Counted from the first letter of the stretch, positions 48,592 to 61,782 are shown. The stretch is 64,000 nucleotides of DNA from Phascolomyces articulosus (GCA_025677815.1 JAIXMP010000002.1:744001-808000); one strand, 5' to 3'. The notes: generated from the sequence alone by a model not told the origin. Program-made: numbers and translations.

Positions 48592-50541
48592 CTATTGTTC
48601 TTTTTTAGATTCTTCAGGAGAGACAATGGGTTTATCTGAAGTAGGCATAATGCCAAGAGCAGATAATCGTTCAGTAAGACTTGGATGGGATCGGTTCCAA
48701 GCAGAATACCAAGGATCCACATTAAATCCACCCAAATTCTTGACACTCAACTTGATCAATGCACTACGTAAAGTGGAAGCATAACCAAGCTTCAATGCAA
48801 ATGCATCTAAAAGAAAAAGAAAAAAAAACAAACGTCAGCTCTTTAATAACAAAAGGCCAAAACTCTCTCTCTCATACATCCAATGCACATATTATTATAA
48901 AAACCCATTGCCATCCGCCCTTTTTGTTCCTTACCAGCTTCATATTCATTTTTACGTTGATAGACGTGCATCAAGAAACCAATGACACTATCGACAGGAG
49001 CATAGATGTATTGGAACAACAAAAAGCCAATCAATGTAGGCATGGTACTAAATCCAAAATCTTGATAAAGTCGTGTATTGTTGATGAAATGGGAAAAGAG
49101 CCAGAACATGGTCAACATATAAACTTGAGTCACAGCAAGAATCTTGAGAGTATGGCTCATTGCCCAATGGCCCAATTCGTGTGCTACGTTTTACAGCATA
49201 ATAATAAATAAAAATAAATAAATAAAAAAACATTTCCAATCTTCCTCAATAATCTAAACTTACCAAGAACAGCACAAATTTCATCTGTGGTGGAATGATC
49301 AATCAAGGTGTCAAATAAGACAATGTGCTTATTCTTGCCAAAACCATAAAAGTAAGCATTGGAATGGCTCGAACGCTTGCTACCATCAATGATATAAAGC
49401 TTCTTGAGAGGGAAATTGATACGGCTGGCCAATTCTTCGATACGAGTACGAAGTTCTCCAGGTTCCATGGGTGTCAATTTGTTGAAAAGGGGTTGAATGA
49501 CGGTGGGGTAAATGGTAATAAAGAACATTTGGAATACAACACTGTTTTGTTTGTTTTTTATGTATATGTATAGAAAAAGTATATATGCGTTAGGTACTAG
49601 GCCGATCAAAAAAAAAGTTACACCCATCCATCATCACTCCCTCCTTCCTTTTCAACCCCTGGATTGGGTTCTATCACAACAGATTATATAACTATATATA
49701 TTTATCAATTCAACTTACACAGTTACCCATACATAAAAGTAGAAACGTTCACCAGTAGATTTGATAATCCATAAAAAGGCAGCAAGGAAAGGCATCATGA
49801 TAGCACCAAATACTAATTGAGATTTTAACAAATCCATGAAGAACAATCCAACGGTTTGTTTGTTGAAACCATGCTTCTGTTCAATTACAAAGGTCGAGTA
49901 CAACGAGAACGGCAACGAAGTAAAGGTAGAAATGAATGAAAAGATAATGGTGAACACAAGGGATTGAGAAATCTGTAAAAATGCGTCAATAAAAGAGAGA
50001 GTTAGTTTCTTGGTATATCATATATAAAGACAGCCTTCTTATCCGCCACCTCATAGCTTATATCTATATATATGTAAATTCATTTTCCTTCCTTCTTTAC
50101 CTCATATTCAGAACCATAGCCAAGATATTCAGATAACAAACGACCAGAAAAATCCCAAAGTAAAGGTAAAGCATCATAGTGGATCATGAGCAATGCTTCA
50201 GCTTGCTTAAAAGCATTTTCAATAAATGCAAAACGCGATTTGTCCAGATTATAACTTTGCGATTTGGTAAAGTCAGTTTCACCCACAATATCAGCTAAAT
50301 CCTTGGGACGTTCGCGCATCAAGTATCGACGATGTTGTCTAAAGCTAATTGTTTTTAAAAAACATTAGTTTAAGTTTGTTTTTTCTACTTGATCACTTTT
50401 TTATATAACAATAGTAACGATAGCAGAATATACGTACTTTAAGTATTGTTCAAAAACATAAACAATACAACTAAAACCGATAACATAGTCCTTGTAGTTG
50501 ACACTGTCTAAATAGGACAGTGCTTCGTTGACAGTAGCCAT
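48592..50541 (-). CDS. STE24: CAAX prenyl protease 1 (Ste24-type M48 metalloprotease)
   Basis: Integral ER/nuclear-envelope zinc protease that removes the -aaX tripeptide from prenylated proteins and clears stalled translocons. Six exons (50541-50438, 50338-50101, 49972-49719, 49541-49264, 49183-48935, 48806-48592) join to 445 residues, the family's usual length. The zinc motif [12 protein letters not shown] is assembled across the fourth intron, and the third ligand lies in NEYEADAFAL. The family segments [40 protein letters not shown] and [12 protein letters not shown] are all present. Multiple membrane spans are visible, starting at residue 20. Its start is 244 bp from the start of the divergent EIPR1-like gene. 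Confidence 0.95.
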
Positions 50542-50785
50542 TAAAGAAAGGTGAAAGAGAGAGAGAAGAAAAAGGACAATATAACAAAGAAACAAAAGAA
50601 AAAAAAGCGACGTGGACCCCTTTTATTTTATGGAAAACACACGCGGCACAAGATGAATCGCCACTCCATTCTAAATTTGGAACAAAAATGTGCCTTCTTT
50701 TATGTATAGGAACTTTAAAAAGCATAAAGTGAGCTTAATACTTTTTTTTTCACCCTAAGTTTTTTATAACTATTATTGCTACTAT
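50542..50785. promoter_or_regulatory. divergent promoter region, STE24 / EIPR1-like
   Basis: 244 bp separate the two ATG codons, so one region must serve both. It has poly-T/poly-A tracts and no obvious TATA box close to either start. Confidence 0.5.
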
Positions 50786-52387
50786 ATGGCTGACAACTCA
50801 TGGGTATTTGGTCTTCGTCATCAGGTAAAATATGATAAAGGACAATTGTTTCATCTCAATGAATTTGTGTAAAAAATACTCAATTATTCAAGTTACTCGT
50901 TGTAATAAATGGCGTAGGCTAGGTGTTTAACAAGTGTCAGTGCCAGTACAGAAAAAAGCAAGTTTCTTGTTGGCACTGTGGGGACCAAGAACAATGTCGT
51001 ATGTTTACTTGATTTCGATGAAGACAAGTCCGAGATTAATCCAACTTTATTTGACCACCCCAATGAAATTTGGGATATTGTGTCATGTCCATCAGATGAA
51101 TCATTATTTTTTACGTGTCATAGCCCAGGTACATGTCTATTATTAATGGAAACCACGTGTAGGAGATAAAAATAAAGAGAAAAACAAGAGTAAAGTAATA
51201 ATATATGAATATTAGTCGGTGCTGATCCTTCAGAAAAGAAAGCAACGTTATGGAAACAAGTGGATAATACATCATTAAAAGAAGTGACAACGTTAAGACC
51301 ATCCGGTATTTTCAAGTGAGTTTTCTTACGTATCTGAAAAACAATGACTTTTTTGGTTGGTGTGAAAAAAAAGCATTTAATTTTTTTTAAAAAAAAATAG
51401 AGTGTTATGGGATTCAGCTGAAGAACAAGATGTTTCACGTATTATTGCACTTGGTCATTCAACTATTTATTTATCAACTATGGATGATGGAACTGAAAAA
51501 CAACAAACAACTATTCATGTATCAAAAGCGAATGAGGATGCATGGTTACAAAATGCAGCATGGAATCCACATAATCGTGATTCTATTGTTACAACAACAG
51601 GTCGTGATCTTGCAGGGTGGGATTTAAGATCGGGTAAAAATGAATTTACTCGGAAGAGAGCACATCAAAGTACGATTCGAGCCGTGGATTGTAATGCTAA
51701 TAAACCTTATCATGTTGCAACGGGTGGTGATGATGCCAAAGTACGCATTTGGGATGTTCGTCAGTTGGATCAGCCAGTCATGACGGTTCGAGGACATACA
51801 CATTGGTAAGTTGGAAAGGAAAAAGGAGGGACAGAAAGAATAAATGATAGATATTAAATAAGGAAATGTGTTGAAATATTTATAGGATCTGGTCTGTTTC
51901 ATTTAACAAATTCCATGACCAACTTTTGTTAACTTCTGGTTCAGATACTGTGGTCAATTTACATAATGTGGTCTCTGTTTCTTCCGCATCCTATCTTGGC
52001 AATACCAGTAGTGGTAGTAGCAGTAGTAGTCGTCGTAGTAGTCAAAGTAACGGTGGCGATAATAACAATAACGAGAGCAGTAATAATAGTCATGGTAGTA
52101 ATTCGGATGGACAGCAGCAAGACGATAATTACTGGAACAGGTAAAAACAAGATAAAAGGGGCTTTATAACAGATACGCGTAAACTTTATTCATATCTTTA
52201 TATTTGTAACAATAGCCATAAACCCACAGATGGATTGATATGTACATATGATCAACATGAAGACAGCGTGTATTCGGTGGCATGGAGTCCAGCAGATACT
52301 TGGATATTTGCATCATTATCATATGCTGGACGTGTTGTTATTAGCCAAGTACCAATGACTGAGAAATTCAAAATCCTGGGTGTTTAG
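50786..52387 (+). CDS. EIPR1: EARP/GARP-interacting WD40 protein (EIPR1/TSSC1-like)
   Basis: Beta-propeller protein. Metazoan EIPR1 binds the EARP and GARP tethering complexes for endosomal recycling and dense-core vesicle sorting. Exons 50786-50824, 50918-51128, 51216-51315, 51401-51805, 51886-52140 and 52216-52387 join to 393 residues. The family pattern is clear throughout: FGLRHQARCLTSV at the start, [73 protein letters not shown], and [11 protein letters not shown] near the end. An insertion of Ser/Asn/Asp-rich sequence (about 52005-52130) lies in the loop where animal proteins are acidic. Divergent from STE24. Confidence 0.92.
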
Positions 52388-53971
52388 AATGAAAATATAT
52401 TAAATATAAATTGATACCAATCCCTCTATCCAATACTCTCCACATACATGTACACACATATGTATACAGACATTCTCCTTCTCGTGTCATCTTTAAGTGT
52501 ATATATCTCTATAGTTTGCTTATTTTAGTTTTGTTTGAATAATAATAATAGTAAAATAATAATACAATTGAAAATTAGACAACAAAAGAATAGTTACGTA
52601 ACAGAACACTTCTAATTTTGGAAGGAGGCGAGTTAAGAATTCTAAAATCGAGTTAATGGGATTTATTATGGATACCAAGATTTTCGCTTAAGGACATCAA
52701 AGTTTCATCTTCACGCGTTCCTTACAGACACCAAACCCAATTTTTATTTTCTTGTTGTGGTAATAAAGATTTATACGAATACTCTTTTATTATGTATCTT
52801 TTTTTTCGAGCATGTTTATATCAATTTTACGTTAGTCATGGTATCTACAACTAGGATATACCTACGGTAGTATTTACAGGTTATTTCTATAATTATATTA
52901 TTCACAGTAAGCTTAAACGAATGTTTATTATTACTGTCTTCACCACAACAGTTTCTTTTTCATGACATGATAAAAACTACAGAAACATAAGCTTGCATAA
53001 ATTCAGAGGAATACGTAAAAAGCTCTAAATTTTGTATATCTGGGTTTCTTTTCATTGACAAGTCATCATAAATGAGTCAGGAATATTTATTTACCAGGAG
53101 GAAAAAAGAGTATTTTTAATTCGAATGATTGTGAAGATATAAATCCCAATATTGTACTTTTTTGGCAAGTTGATATAAGAAAATTAGCACGCAGTGAATA
53201 TAAAGAAAGAAAGTAATGATAATAGATGGAAAACGTGATATATATTTATCAAAAAAAAAAGTGCATATCGTCAGAGTAAGTGATAGAATAATATGATATA
53301 TAATTATGGTAGGTTGCTATTTAAAAAGTTGTGATGCTTTGGTCTATATAAAAGAATAATAAAAATAAAAAGTAAAGAAGATGAACAAACATAACACTAC
53401 GGGAAAGAACTTGTTAAATCTTGTTTATGAACTTGTAACTTGTTATGGGCCTAGTAAAATATCACCAATACCGGCAGCACGTCTTTGTGATCTATACAGA
53501 TTAACACAAGTCATACGTAGCTTAAGAAAAAACTATATATAAAATATACTCTATTTCAGGTCATCTGATTGGCACTTGAGCAAAAATAGAATTAAACGGA
53601 CTCAGTTCAATAACGATAAAGAGTATTATTTTGCCTAACCTATACAATATTCGCAATGTAAAGCAATATGTGCATGATTGTAGGAACAAACATTTGCGTA
53701 TGGCAAAACATTATAAAATTCCACTATCTTTTTTTTAATCCCGACAGCAATCTACAGAAGAAATAGCATAAATTCTTACTTCCCCATATCACTACGTAAC
53801 AAGCATGACTATTTATCAGTGCTATATTATGATATTAGTAACAATTATATACAACAAGTTTAATAATATATTATAAAAAAAACAAATGTGTAATAAAATA
53901 TATAAAAACAAGTGACTGATTTTTTGTGTACATGTGCCCGTGCCACATTATTATTTGTATTTATATCTACT
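52388..53971. other. intergenic, no gene supported
   Basis: 1.6 kb AT-rich between convergent genes. No open frame or RNA structure is supported. Confidence 0.6.
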
Positions 53972-55429
53972 TTATCCAAATTTGATAGAAATTTGGGGTG
54001 AATCTTGTGATATACTCGCTATTTCATCTCTCTGTTGCTGGGTTGCTGCTACGGGTGGTGGTGGTTGTGGTGTCGATGGCAATGGTTTTTCTTGAAATTG
54101 CTGTTGCTGCTCTGATGATGATAATGGTGACATGGGTTGCTGTAACTGGGTCGGTGGTGGTAACTCTCCATGATCCTCATTAAAGTTACGACTACCCCAA
54201 CTTGTGATATGTAAAGTAAACAGAGCATAAATTTTCATGATAGCAAAATAATAGTTGAACAATAACCACGCGGGCAAGTAAATGACGTCAAATGGTCTTT
54301 TAAAAAAATGTGGCAAGAGTTTCAATCCACGGGTAAATAATAACCAACAGACATACGACACGATAATATTCCAAGCCGGTAAAGGTGTTTTTGTGGGTGA
54401 TTTTTCAGTAACTTGTTCCATCAAATACAAAAACACCAACACGGGGCCAGATAATAATGTGATGGGATTAAATATCTTGTCAACCATGGTAAATGCCACA
54501 TACGGATGACGGCGCCAAATATATCGTTCAGTAAACAATGATCTGATATCGGAGCGCCACGTGTTTCGTGTCCAACGAAGCACTTGACGTAAAAATCGCC
54601 AGTTGTTTTTAAATGTGGAATACAATTCAGCTTCAGGACACACTTGAATATAGGTGTTCCATCCATGTGATACCATCCATCGTGTTAAAAACTTGTCATC
54701 GCCTGAATTCAAAGGATATTTGTCTAACCATAAATCATGGGTAAATCCATATTGAAATGCTGGGTCTTTGAGAATTAATGTACGATAAGCTGCAGTTCTC
54801 CCTGAAAGACAACAAACCCCTCCATCAATATGGGTCGAAGCAGCGACTTCGACATTACGAATGGTGAGTCGAAACCCAGCTATTACTTCCCATACTGTTT
54901 GATGTCCATTAGGATCGACAGCATGCACGGTTTGTGATGTACCCACACCACCCATCTTTAAATCTTCAAAGCAGGCTAATATTTGTTCCAGCATGGTAGG
55001 TTTCCATATCGCGTCATCATCGGCAAACACCAGTATTTCGGTTTGAGTGGCATTGACACCTGCTACCATTTGATTACGTTTGTTGGCTTTGGGGATGGTC
55101 AAAACGCTAATTTTTTGTGGATCAATGGCATCGGCTAAGGCTTGAAGTGGATCACGCATCTTGTCCTCGGTAATAATAATGATTTGTTTTGGGTTACAAG
55201 CTAACCAACTTTTGGCAGCAATCTTGAATTCTTCGCCTGCATCGATAGTGGGAACAACAATGGTCACGTCTTGATCGGATCGATAGGTCGGTCTCGCTTT
55301 AGGCTTTACAGGTTGATATATCAGCCAGGCACATAATTTGACAGCGTACCATAAGTATCGATAAAATCCAATGATGCCTAATGGAAGGAAAAAGGGTAAT
55401 AGACCTGTATCGTCCGTTAAATAAAGCAT
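53972..55429 (-). CDS. family 2 glycosyltransferase, polysaccharide-synthase type
   Basis: Processive membrane glycosyltransferase of the cellulose/hyaluronan-synthase superfamily. A single exon encodes 485 residues. An N-terminal membrane segment (residues 10-40) precedes the GT-A domain, with VTIVVPTIDAGEEF at about residue 54 and the nucleotide-binding LVFADDDAIW at about 137. GDDKFLTRW comes at about 243, and the product-binding QVLRW (the QxxRW motif) follows at about 283. Further membrane segments at about 315-400 (LLSGPVLVFLYLMEQV, YVCWLLFTRG, PAWLLFNYYFAIMKIYALF) complete the channel. The tail is Gln/Pro/Ser-rich. Closest known type is the fungal type-2 glycosyltransferases such as ZtGT2/FgGT2 needed for hyphal growth on surfaces. 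Product is unknown. Confidence 0.9.
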   Translation of the reverse strand: MLYLTDDTGLLPFFLPLGIIGFYRYLWYAVKLCAWLIYQPVKPKARPTYRSDQDVTIVVPTIDAGEEFKIAAKSWLACNPKQIIIITEDKMRDPLQALADAIDPQKISVLTIPKANKRNQMVAGVNATQTEILVFADDDAIWKPTMLEQILACFEDLKMGGVGTSQTVHAVDPNGHQTVWEVIAGFRLTIRNVEVAASTHIDGGVCCLSGRTAAYRTLILKDPAFQYGFTHDLWLDKYPLNSGDDKFLTRWMVSHGWNTYIQVCPEAELYSTFKNNWRFLRQVLRWTRNTWRSDIRSLFTERYIWRRHPYVAFTMVDKIFNPITLLSGPVLVFLYLMEQVTEKSPTKTPLPAWNIIVSYVCWLLFTRGLKLLPHFFKRPFDVIYLPAWLLFNYYFAIMKIYALFTLHITSWGSRNFNEDHGELPPPTQLQQPMSPLSSSEQQQQFQEKPLPSTPQPPPPVAATQQQRDEIASISQDSPQISIKFG

Positions 55430-56633
55430 GGTTGTGTATTATTATGATGATGTATAGATTAATTAAAAATAAAAAGTAATAAGTAGTAGTAGATAGTAAT
55501 ATAGTATGTAAATAAGCAAAGGTAAAGAAAAAAGGACAAAAAAAGAGAAAAAGGAAAAAATGTGAGATGTTGATGGATTGGATAGATGGTTATCAAGAAA
55601 ATGTCTATCTACTGCATATGATACGGAGGTATTTCTAATGTACTGTATACATAAACATATAAATACTTATACATCTGCACACACATTATATATATGTTTA
55701 ACCCTAGAATAACAATAATAATGATTTATAAAAGAAAAGAAGAAGTACAGAATACTAAGTACAAACTACACCAACAAAAATTAAGGGGCTAGATGCATCT
55801 CTGTATCTCTAACTCTCTCAATCGTTTCTAGTTACATACACATACATACTAGTTATGCATCTCTTTCTCTGTCTCATCTCCCATATTATGGTTTATATAT
55901 TATATAAAAAAAGCACGTCGTCGTCATAATCAAGAAGGAAAACTAAAATACTGAATGATCAGCATTTGAGCTATCGTTTAGTAAAACGTTTACTGCAAGA
56001 TCGGCGCATGTCTATAAAGAATAAATCGTTTTATCTTGGTATACGCAGATCTTGTGCATATGGATTATACCATTCATGGATTAGTCCAAGAAAAATAAAA
56101 CATTGTGTGTACGCTTTTTTGCATAAGCGTAATACTCATCGTATATAACATAGAGAAACCCTTATTTTTCAACCAAAACCCCCTTTCGCTTTATCCTCTA
56201 TCCCCGTTTATTGGTATTTCTATGTCTTCAAAAACTATTTAATATACACCATGCAAATGAAATGACCACACATGCCTTTCCAATTTTTACTTTATTCACA
56301 TATTAAGGTTCATTTTTTCTCTCTTGCTTTTTGTTGAGGAGGAGGGAGATGGGGTTTTTTTTTATTGAACACCATCATACATGGATGGAAATTTTAGTTG
56401 AGAAAGTGAAGGGGAAAAAGAGAGAGAGAGAGAGAAATATATACCTTTGGAGGACAAGAAAAAAAAAAGGGATGGCATTATTCAGACACCGTTTACAAAA
56501 CAACAACAAAAAAAGCACACAAAATAAGAAAGTTTGAAAACGAAAAATACTTAAAAATAACTGGTGATAGAGGGGAAAAAAGATATATAAAGAGAATTTG
56601 TATCATGATATATAAAAATATTTATATTTAGAC
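55430..56633. other. intergenic, no gene supported
   Basis: 1.2 kb with simple AT and GA repeats (GA run near 56420-56435). It holds the GT2 promoter. The open frame at 55966-56148 has no family features. Confidence 0.55.
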
Positions 56634-59531
56634 TTAGAAGGGTATATCCTGTAGAAAATAATTAAACAAATGCCATTAATATTCTATTATCCAACATGAT
56701 GAGATATAAAGATGGCTTACATTTTTTTCACAATGTTGTTTGACTTGATCAAATACCCTGCCTAATTTTCTTCTTGCTCCAAGTGCTGCCACTCCTTTAG
56801 CTTCCAATTCATCATCTGATAATTTGACCATATCTTGCCATTTCATTGTTTCAAATATATTATTATACTTGTGCAATCGAAGTGATCTCAGCCAAGCAGG
56901 TATATCTATCCAACAACCATCCAAATAGTAAGAACTGAGTAAGCTCCCTCTCCAATAGATATAAATATGTCTTTTATACCCTATCCATCCAATCTCCAAC
57001 TGATGATGATATTTACCTTCCAATAATTGCATATCAACTACATCCGAATACCTTTTCTCTTTAGCACCTTGATTATTGCCACTATTGCCACCGCCACCAC
57101 GTTGACCAAATTTCTTTCTATTATTAAATCTTGGATGGTAATTATTTCTTCCACTGACATTGGACGATTCACTATGATCACTGAGATAATCATAGTCTCC
57201 TTCCACAAGATCATTTGGATTCAAAAATCGACCAAATCCTCCATTACCACCTTGTTGCTGTAAATGTCCTCCTGCTCCTCTTGGATGATGCTGATGGTGA
57301 TGATGATGTGTTTGACGTGGACTACGGGGTGTATTATTATAAGGTGATAAACTGGCTGAATTTGAACTAGTAGGTACAGGAGATGTTGGACGAGATAGTC
57401 GTTTGGTTGCATGAGCTGCTGCTACAGCAGTTGCTGTAGTAGGTGTAGTAGGTGTAGGTGTACCACCAAAACTATGCGTACTTGTACTCTTTTGTGGTAT
57501 CGGTCCTCCTCCACTTCCTGGATCCCCATGGTTATCATACATGGATAGTACAATATCTGCCACTTGTTGTTGCGATCGTTCATCAGATTCAGGAACGGTA
57601 CCTGGAATACTTGTTGCTTTACCTGCTGCACTCGTAGAAACAGGATGATTGCGTCTTCGAGGGAATCGTTTGGTATCATCATTTAGAATCACGTTTCTCC
57701 CACCTCCTCCCGTTACTTTCCAATTATTCGCCAACATGGCCAGCTGATCAATATCCGATGCCGAACTCGGACGTTCGATGGTTTTGGCATGTTCACTAAA
57801 TGTACTCATGGTAGGTGACAAACTACCCCAAGGGGAAGATGACGAATTTACATTTCCAGGATGATCACCGGATAAGCCAAACGACCAATTGGAAATATCA
57901 GCTGATTTAGGTCGGCCCGTGCTTGTCCTGTGAGGATCGATACCTGCCATACCACCACCAGGCTGTTGTTGTTGTTGTTGTTTACGTCCATTAAATCCTG
58001 ACCAATTGTTATTGTTATTATTATTACTAAAGATGGAGGATAGATCGCCTTCGATCACGGATCGAGGTCTGGCTGTGACGCCGCCACTGACCGTTGTATT
58101 ATACATGGCAGCTGCTCTGGAAGGTTTCAAGCGAGAAGAAGATGAGGAAGAAGGGGCAGTGGCAACACCACTTGCAGCTGCCATGGCACGATTAAAGGGA
58201 TGATCTTCCATTCTATTTCCAAAACTGGCGGAATTGGGACGTGAGGTAGAAGAGGAAGAGGATGTCAAAAAATCGGGGCCAAGACTGCTGAGTAATCGAT
58301 GTTCATCTGCTTCGCCAAGAGCAAATGAATGTCTATCCACATTACGTGCTGCTGCTGCTGCGATGGCTGCGGAGGAATGACCTGTTCGATAAGGCAACAC
58401 AGATAAAAGCTTCTGACTTGCCTCGAGTTCTGCTTTTGCCATGGCACCTGCCAGCTGAGCTTGCATATCCGCTGCATGAACGAGAAATAGGTATAATCCA
58501 TGATGAATATTTTTTTCTTCCTCCATCATCCAAGGATATACGCGCTTTTTTATAAATAAAAGTATAAAAGTGAAGTAAAACAAGTAGAAAAAGAAACTTA
58601 CATTTTTCAGGATGAGCAGGAGATAAAAGGGAACCTACAGGGTCTTTTTTCCCCATTTGCTGCAACACAGTAATGAAAAACCGGATTTGAACTTGATTGG
58701 AATGTTGCAGTAAACTATATACAGTAGCAGTTCTTTCGGCTTCATTTAAATAACTAAACCATTGGTCAACATGCTGCAATTCATCCTTGAAGCGCGTGTC
58801 TAGACTAGCTGACGCCATGCTTTCTAGATTCTGTTCATATTCCTGCAGATCCTCGAACCATTTATCCAGTGCTTCAGCTAAAAATAATCCATTATCATCA
58901 TGGCAATAAAATAGTTAATTATTATTTAAAATTAGGGGTTCTCTCTTTTTGTGTGTGAAAAAATAATAAGAAAAAAACAAGGAGAAAAAAGGTTCTTTCA
59001 TTTGGTAGTCATTGGGGAATCTCTCCAATCGACTCTTGTTTCTTCTCGTTCCATTTCCCTTTCTCTTTTTAAAAAGCCGAGAGTATATATAAAGAAAGTG
59101 GTAAAGAAGAGTTCCGATAGAAAAAAAGGCGATGATGGTGGTAGGTAGGTGGGTAATATATATGGGTGGGTGTGGAGGAGAAACAAAAGGAGGGAGAAGA
59201 AAAAAAGGTACTTACTCTCGGGAGAAATATAACTTTCAGGTCGTATCACCTCAGAAAGCGGACGTGGATTACGTTGTTGAAATGGTCTTGTTGAAGGTGG
59301 CGCTGTGTTTGTTTCGGATGAAGGAGGTCGTAATGTAGAAGAAGAAGATTTCACAGGATATTGTTGTTGTTCAGACGACGAAGAAGAAGACGAAGCTGCA
59401 GCAGCAGCGGCAGCAGCAGCGGCGGACATGCTTCCAAGTGAATCGACTTTGCGCGCAGAAGAATTGTTTAACAATGAAGAAAAAGCATCAGTGAGTGGGG
59501 ATCGTGGATAACTTGCTTGAGTTGAAGACAT
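56634..59531 (-). CDS. VTS1: Vts1/Smaug-type SAM-domain RNA-binding protein
   Basis: Post-transcriptional regulator. Vts1/Smaug SAM domains bind a short RNA hairpin and recruit mRNA decay. Exons 59531-59216, 58877-58602, 58471-57017 and 56905 onward join in frame. Residues 105-195 form the conserved N-terminal block ([46 protein letters not shown]). The middle is long, low-complexity Gly/Ser/Asn/Gln. The SAM domain is encoded by exon 4: [20 protein letters not shown], then [16 protein letters not shown]. The C terminus has two readings: through to a stop at 56676 (758 residues), or a splice from GTAAGC at 56720 to an acceptor at 56649 that ends at 56634 (748 residues). Exon 1 includes a poly-Ala run. 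The start ATG is 700 bp from the divergent IPK1 gene. Confidence 0.9.
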
Positions 59532-60230
59532 ATAATTCTCTCTTTTTTTTATTGAAGTTTTATAGTAATGATATAATATATATAGAGAAGAAGAAGAAGA
59601 AGAAAAAGGAACAAGTAGTGGCAGTAGTAGTGTTATACAGAAAAAAGAAGAGTAAAAAAGAGAGAAAAGAAAAGAAAGGAGGGGGGTCCAACTCAAGGGA
59701 CTTGTGTATATTATAAGGTTTGAAGATTCTTTATATGGATAATTATATATATTCTCTTATACACTACCCTCTTTCTCAATTTTACCTATATGACTTTGCG
59801 CTACACAAAAAGTGTCAAACAAGTTCCAGACTCTTTCACTCTCTCTTTCTATCCAATCTATTCAATGATATTATTCAAATAATAATCATCATCTTAACGA
59901 GGAGTATATCAGGATGCATAGATGATGGTCATATATATTAGATGATGAAGGAGAGGTAAAAGTAAATGAGAGAAGGAAGGTTCCGGCTTAAAAGAGCGAA
60001 GCCAAAACAGCGAACCTCCCCTCTTTGTATTATACAAAAAATTATGCGCTCGATATGTCTTGATTGCCATACCGCAAAAGCCTCTATTTTAGCTCTTGTC
60101 ACATTGGTTGTTCATATAAGAAAACCCCGTGTGACGCGCCCTTTTTTTTGAAACTTTAAAAAATATAAAATAACCTGCCTTTTCTTTACTATTCCTTTAT
60201 TTTAATCAACTTGTGGTTAATTATATTATC
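59532..60230. promoter_or_regulatory. divergent intergenic region, VTS1 / IPK1
   Basis: 699 bp between two start codons, with GAA-type repeats next to VTS1 (59588-59610) and otherwise AT-rich. It must carry both promoters. No gene is seen. Confidence 0.5.
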
Positions 60231-61782
60231 ATGGATCCAAATCATTGGAGTTTTTTAGCTGAAGGAAATCAAAACATTGTTTTAAAATATATAGGTCAAG
60301 ATTCTTCTTATGTAAGTCTACTACCTATCTCTTTATCGAAGGACGCCTTTTTTTCATTAATAAATATAATAGCTGGGTCATGTTTTACGTGTTCAAAAAG
60401 ACAAGTCAACAGATGCTCGATTTCATCCATCATTTACAAAAGAGATAATAGGTAATTTATTAGGTCATGAATATGTGGTTCCGTTGGTAAGTTATTTTCA
60501 TGTATAGTAAATAATTCAATTTTAGAAGAATTAATCCCTAGTTGTTTTACACATATAGACATGTGTTCCTGTTTCTTTTAACTTTTTGAAAATCCTTGAA
60601 ACCAACATTACTCAGGATCGTCCTGATCATCGACGTGCACGGACCATTGACCTCCATCAGTTATTTGTGTGTCTTGCCCCCGATCTTACATTTCGTTCCC
60701 TTGTCACGGTTGAAATCAAGGTAAGAACAATTTCTTCACACGCAAAAAAAAGCCGACATTTCCCCCCAACCACCATTCTAACGCGAAATATATTTATAGC
60801 CAAAATGGGGGTTTAAACCAGACTCCTTATTTATTCAAGATAAACACCAATCACTCAAAGCAAGTCAGTGCCGATTTTGTATGCATACCTTCTATAAACA
60901 TGATCGACATGATATGGACTATTGTCCATTAGACCTTTATTCCATGGATCTCCCACGCATGAGACGGGCCTTGAATGCTTTAGAACGCGAATCGTTGCAT
61001 GATAAAATGCGTATTATGCAAAATCATACAAACAACAACGCGTTGGCCAATACATCCACTTTGTTAAATTTAGTCGCGCATATTCTTTATCAAGAGTCTT
61101 TATTGCCAAGATTGAAAAAGTTACAAAAGGAACTGGATCAATTGAATATAGAAGGGATTTTCCCTATTTATAATAAATTGGTACAACAACAAACATCTTT
61201 TCCTTTATATGATATGGATCGGTGGCGCAAGGTCATTCATTGTTTTCATGAACGTAAAAAATCTACACTTTCATTATCAGGTAAAGTTGTGATGATGGCG
61301 CATCTTATTTTCTTTTATTCCACGCCTTTTTATTCTTTCTCTTTCTCCTGAGAGTCCACTCATTTTTTTTACCATGTGTAACGTCGCGCCACTTCTTTAG
61401 ATGAAATGGATTCAAACTTAGAATTACAATATATATATGAACATGTCTTATCAGCGATTCTGAAGGATTGTTCTATATTTATCACGATTATGAAAGACGA
61501 TGATCGATCCAGTAGTATCGGGTGAGTAGTTTGTTTTTTTCGTGAGGAAGAAAAAAGTATCATGAATTTTTTTTCTCACACACCCACACATCACACAAAA
61601 ACGATCATAGGAATAATAAAAAGACGATTCAACTGGAAGATGGCATCCATTATACTTACATGATTAAAGTAGTGGACACAGATATAAAAAAGATATCCAA
61701 AATTCCATCTTGGTATGATTTGGATCAACGTATCATGGAACATGTTCTTCAACATGAAAATCCAAAAGTATGTCATGATTAA
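60231..61782 (+). CDS. IPK1: inositol-pentakisphosphate 2-kinase
   Basis: Makes inositol hexakisphosphate (phytate) from inositol pentakisphosphate. IP6 supports mRNA export through Gle1/Dbp5 and feeds pyrophosphate synthesis. Exons 60231-60311, 60373-60486, 60559-60720, 60800-61280, 61401-61521 and 61611-61782 join to 376 residues, near the fungal size. Signatures are EGNQNIVLKY (residues 10-19), GHVLRVQK, VTVEIKPKWGF spanning the third intron, and the zinc-binding-type CRFCMHTFYKHDRHDMDYCP followed by LDLYS. The C terminus includes KTIQLEDGIHYTYMIKVVD. The last codons include AAA|GTATGT, a possible donor to an unseen further exon. VTS1 is divergent upstream and PP1 is convergent downstream. 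Confidence 0.92.

Noticed and set aside
55966..56148. Small open frame of 60 codons upstream of the GT2 gene
   Set aside because: No start context, splice partner or family feature; it lies in spacer DNA.
59305..59511. Plus-strand frame with a long alanine run
   Set aside because: It is the shadow of the poly-Ala/Ser coding in VTS1 exon 1 on the other strand.
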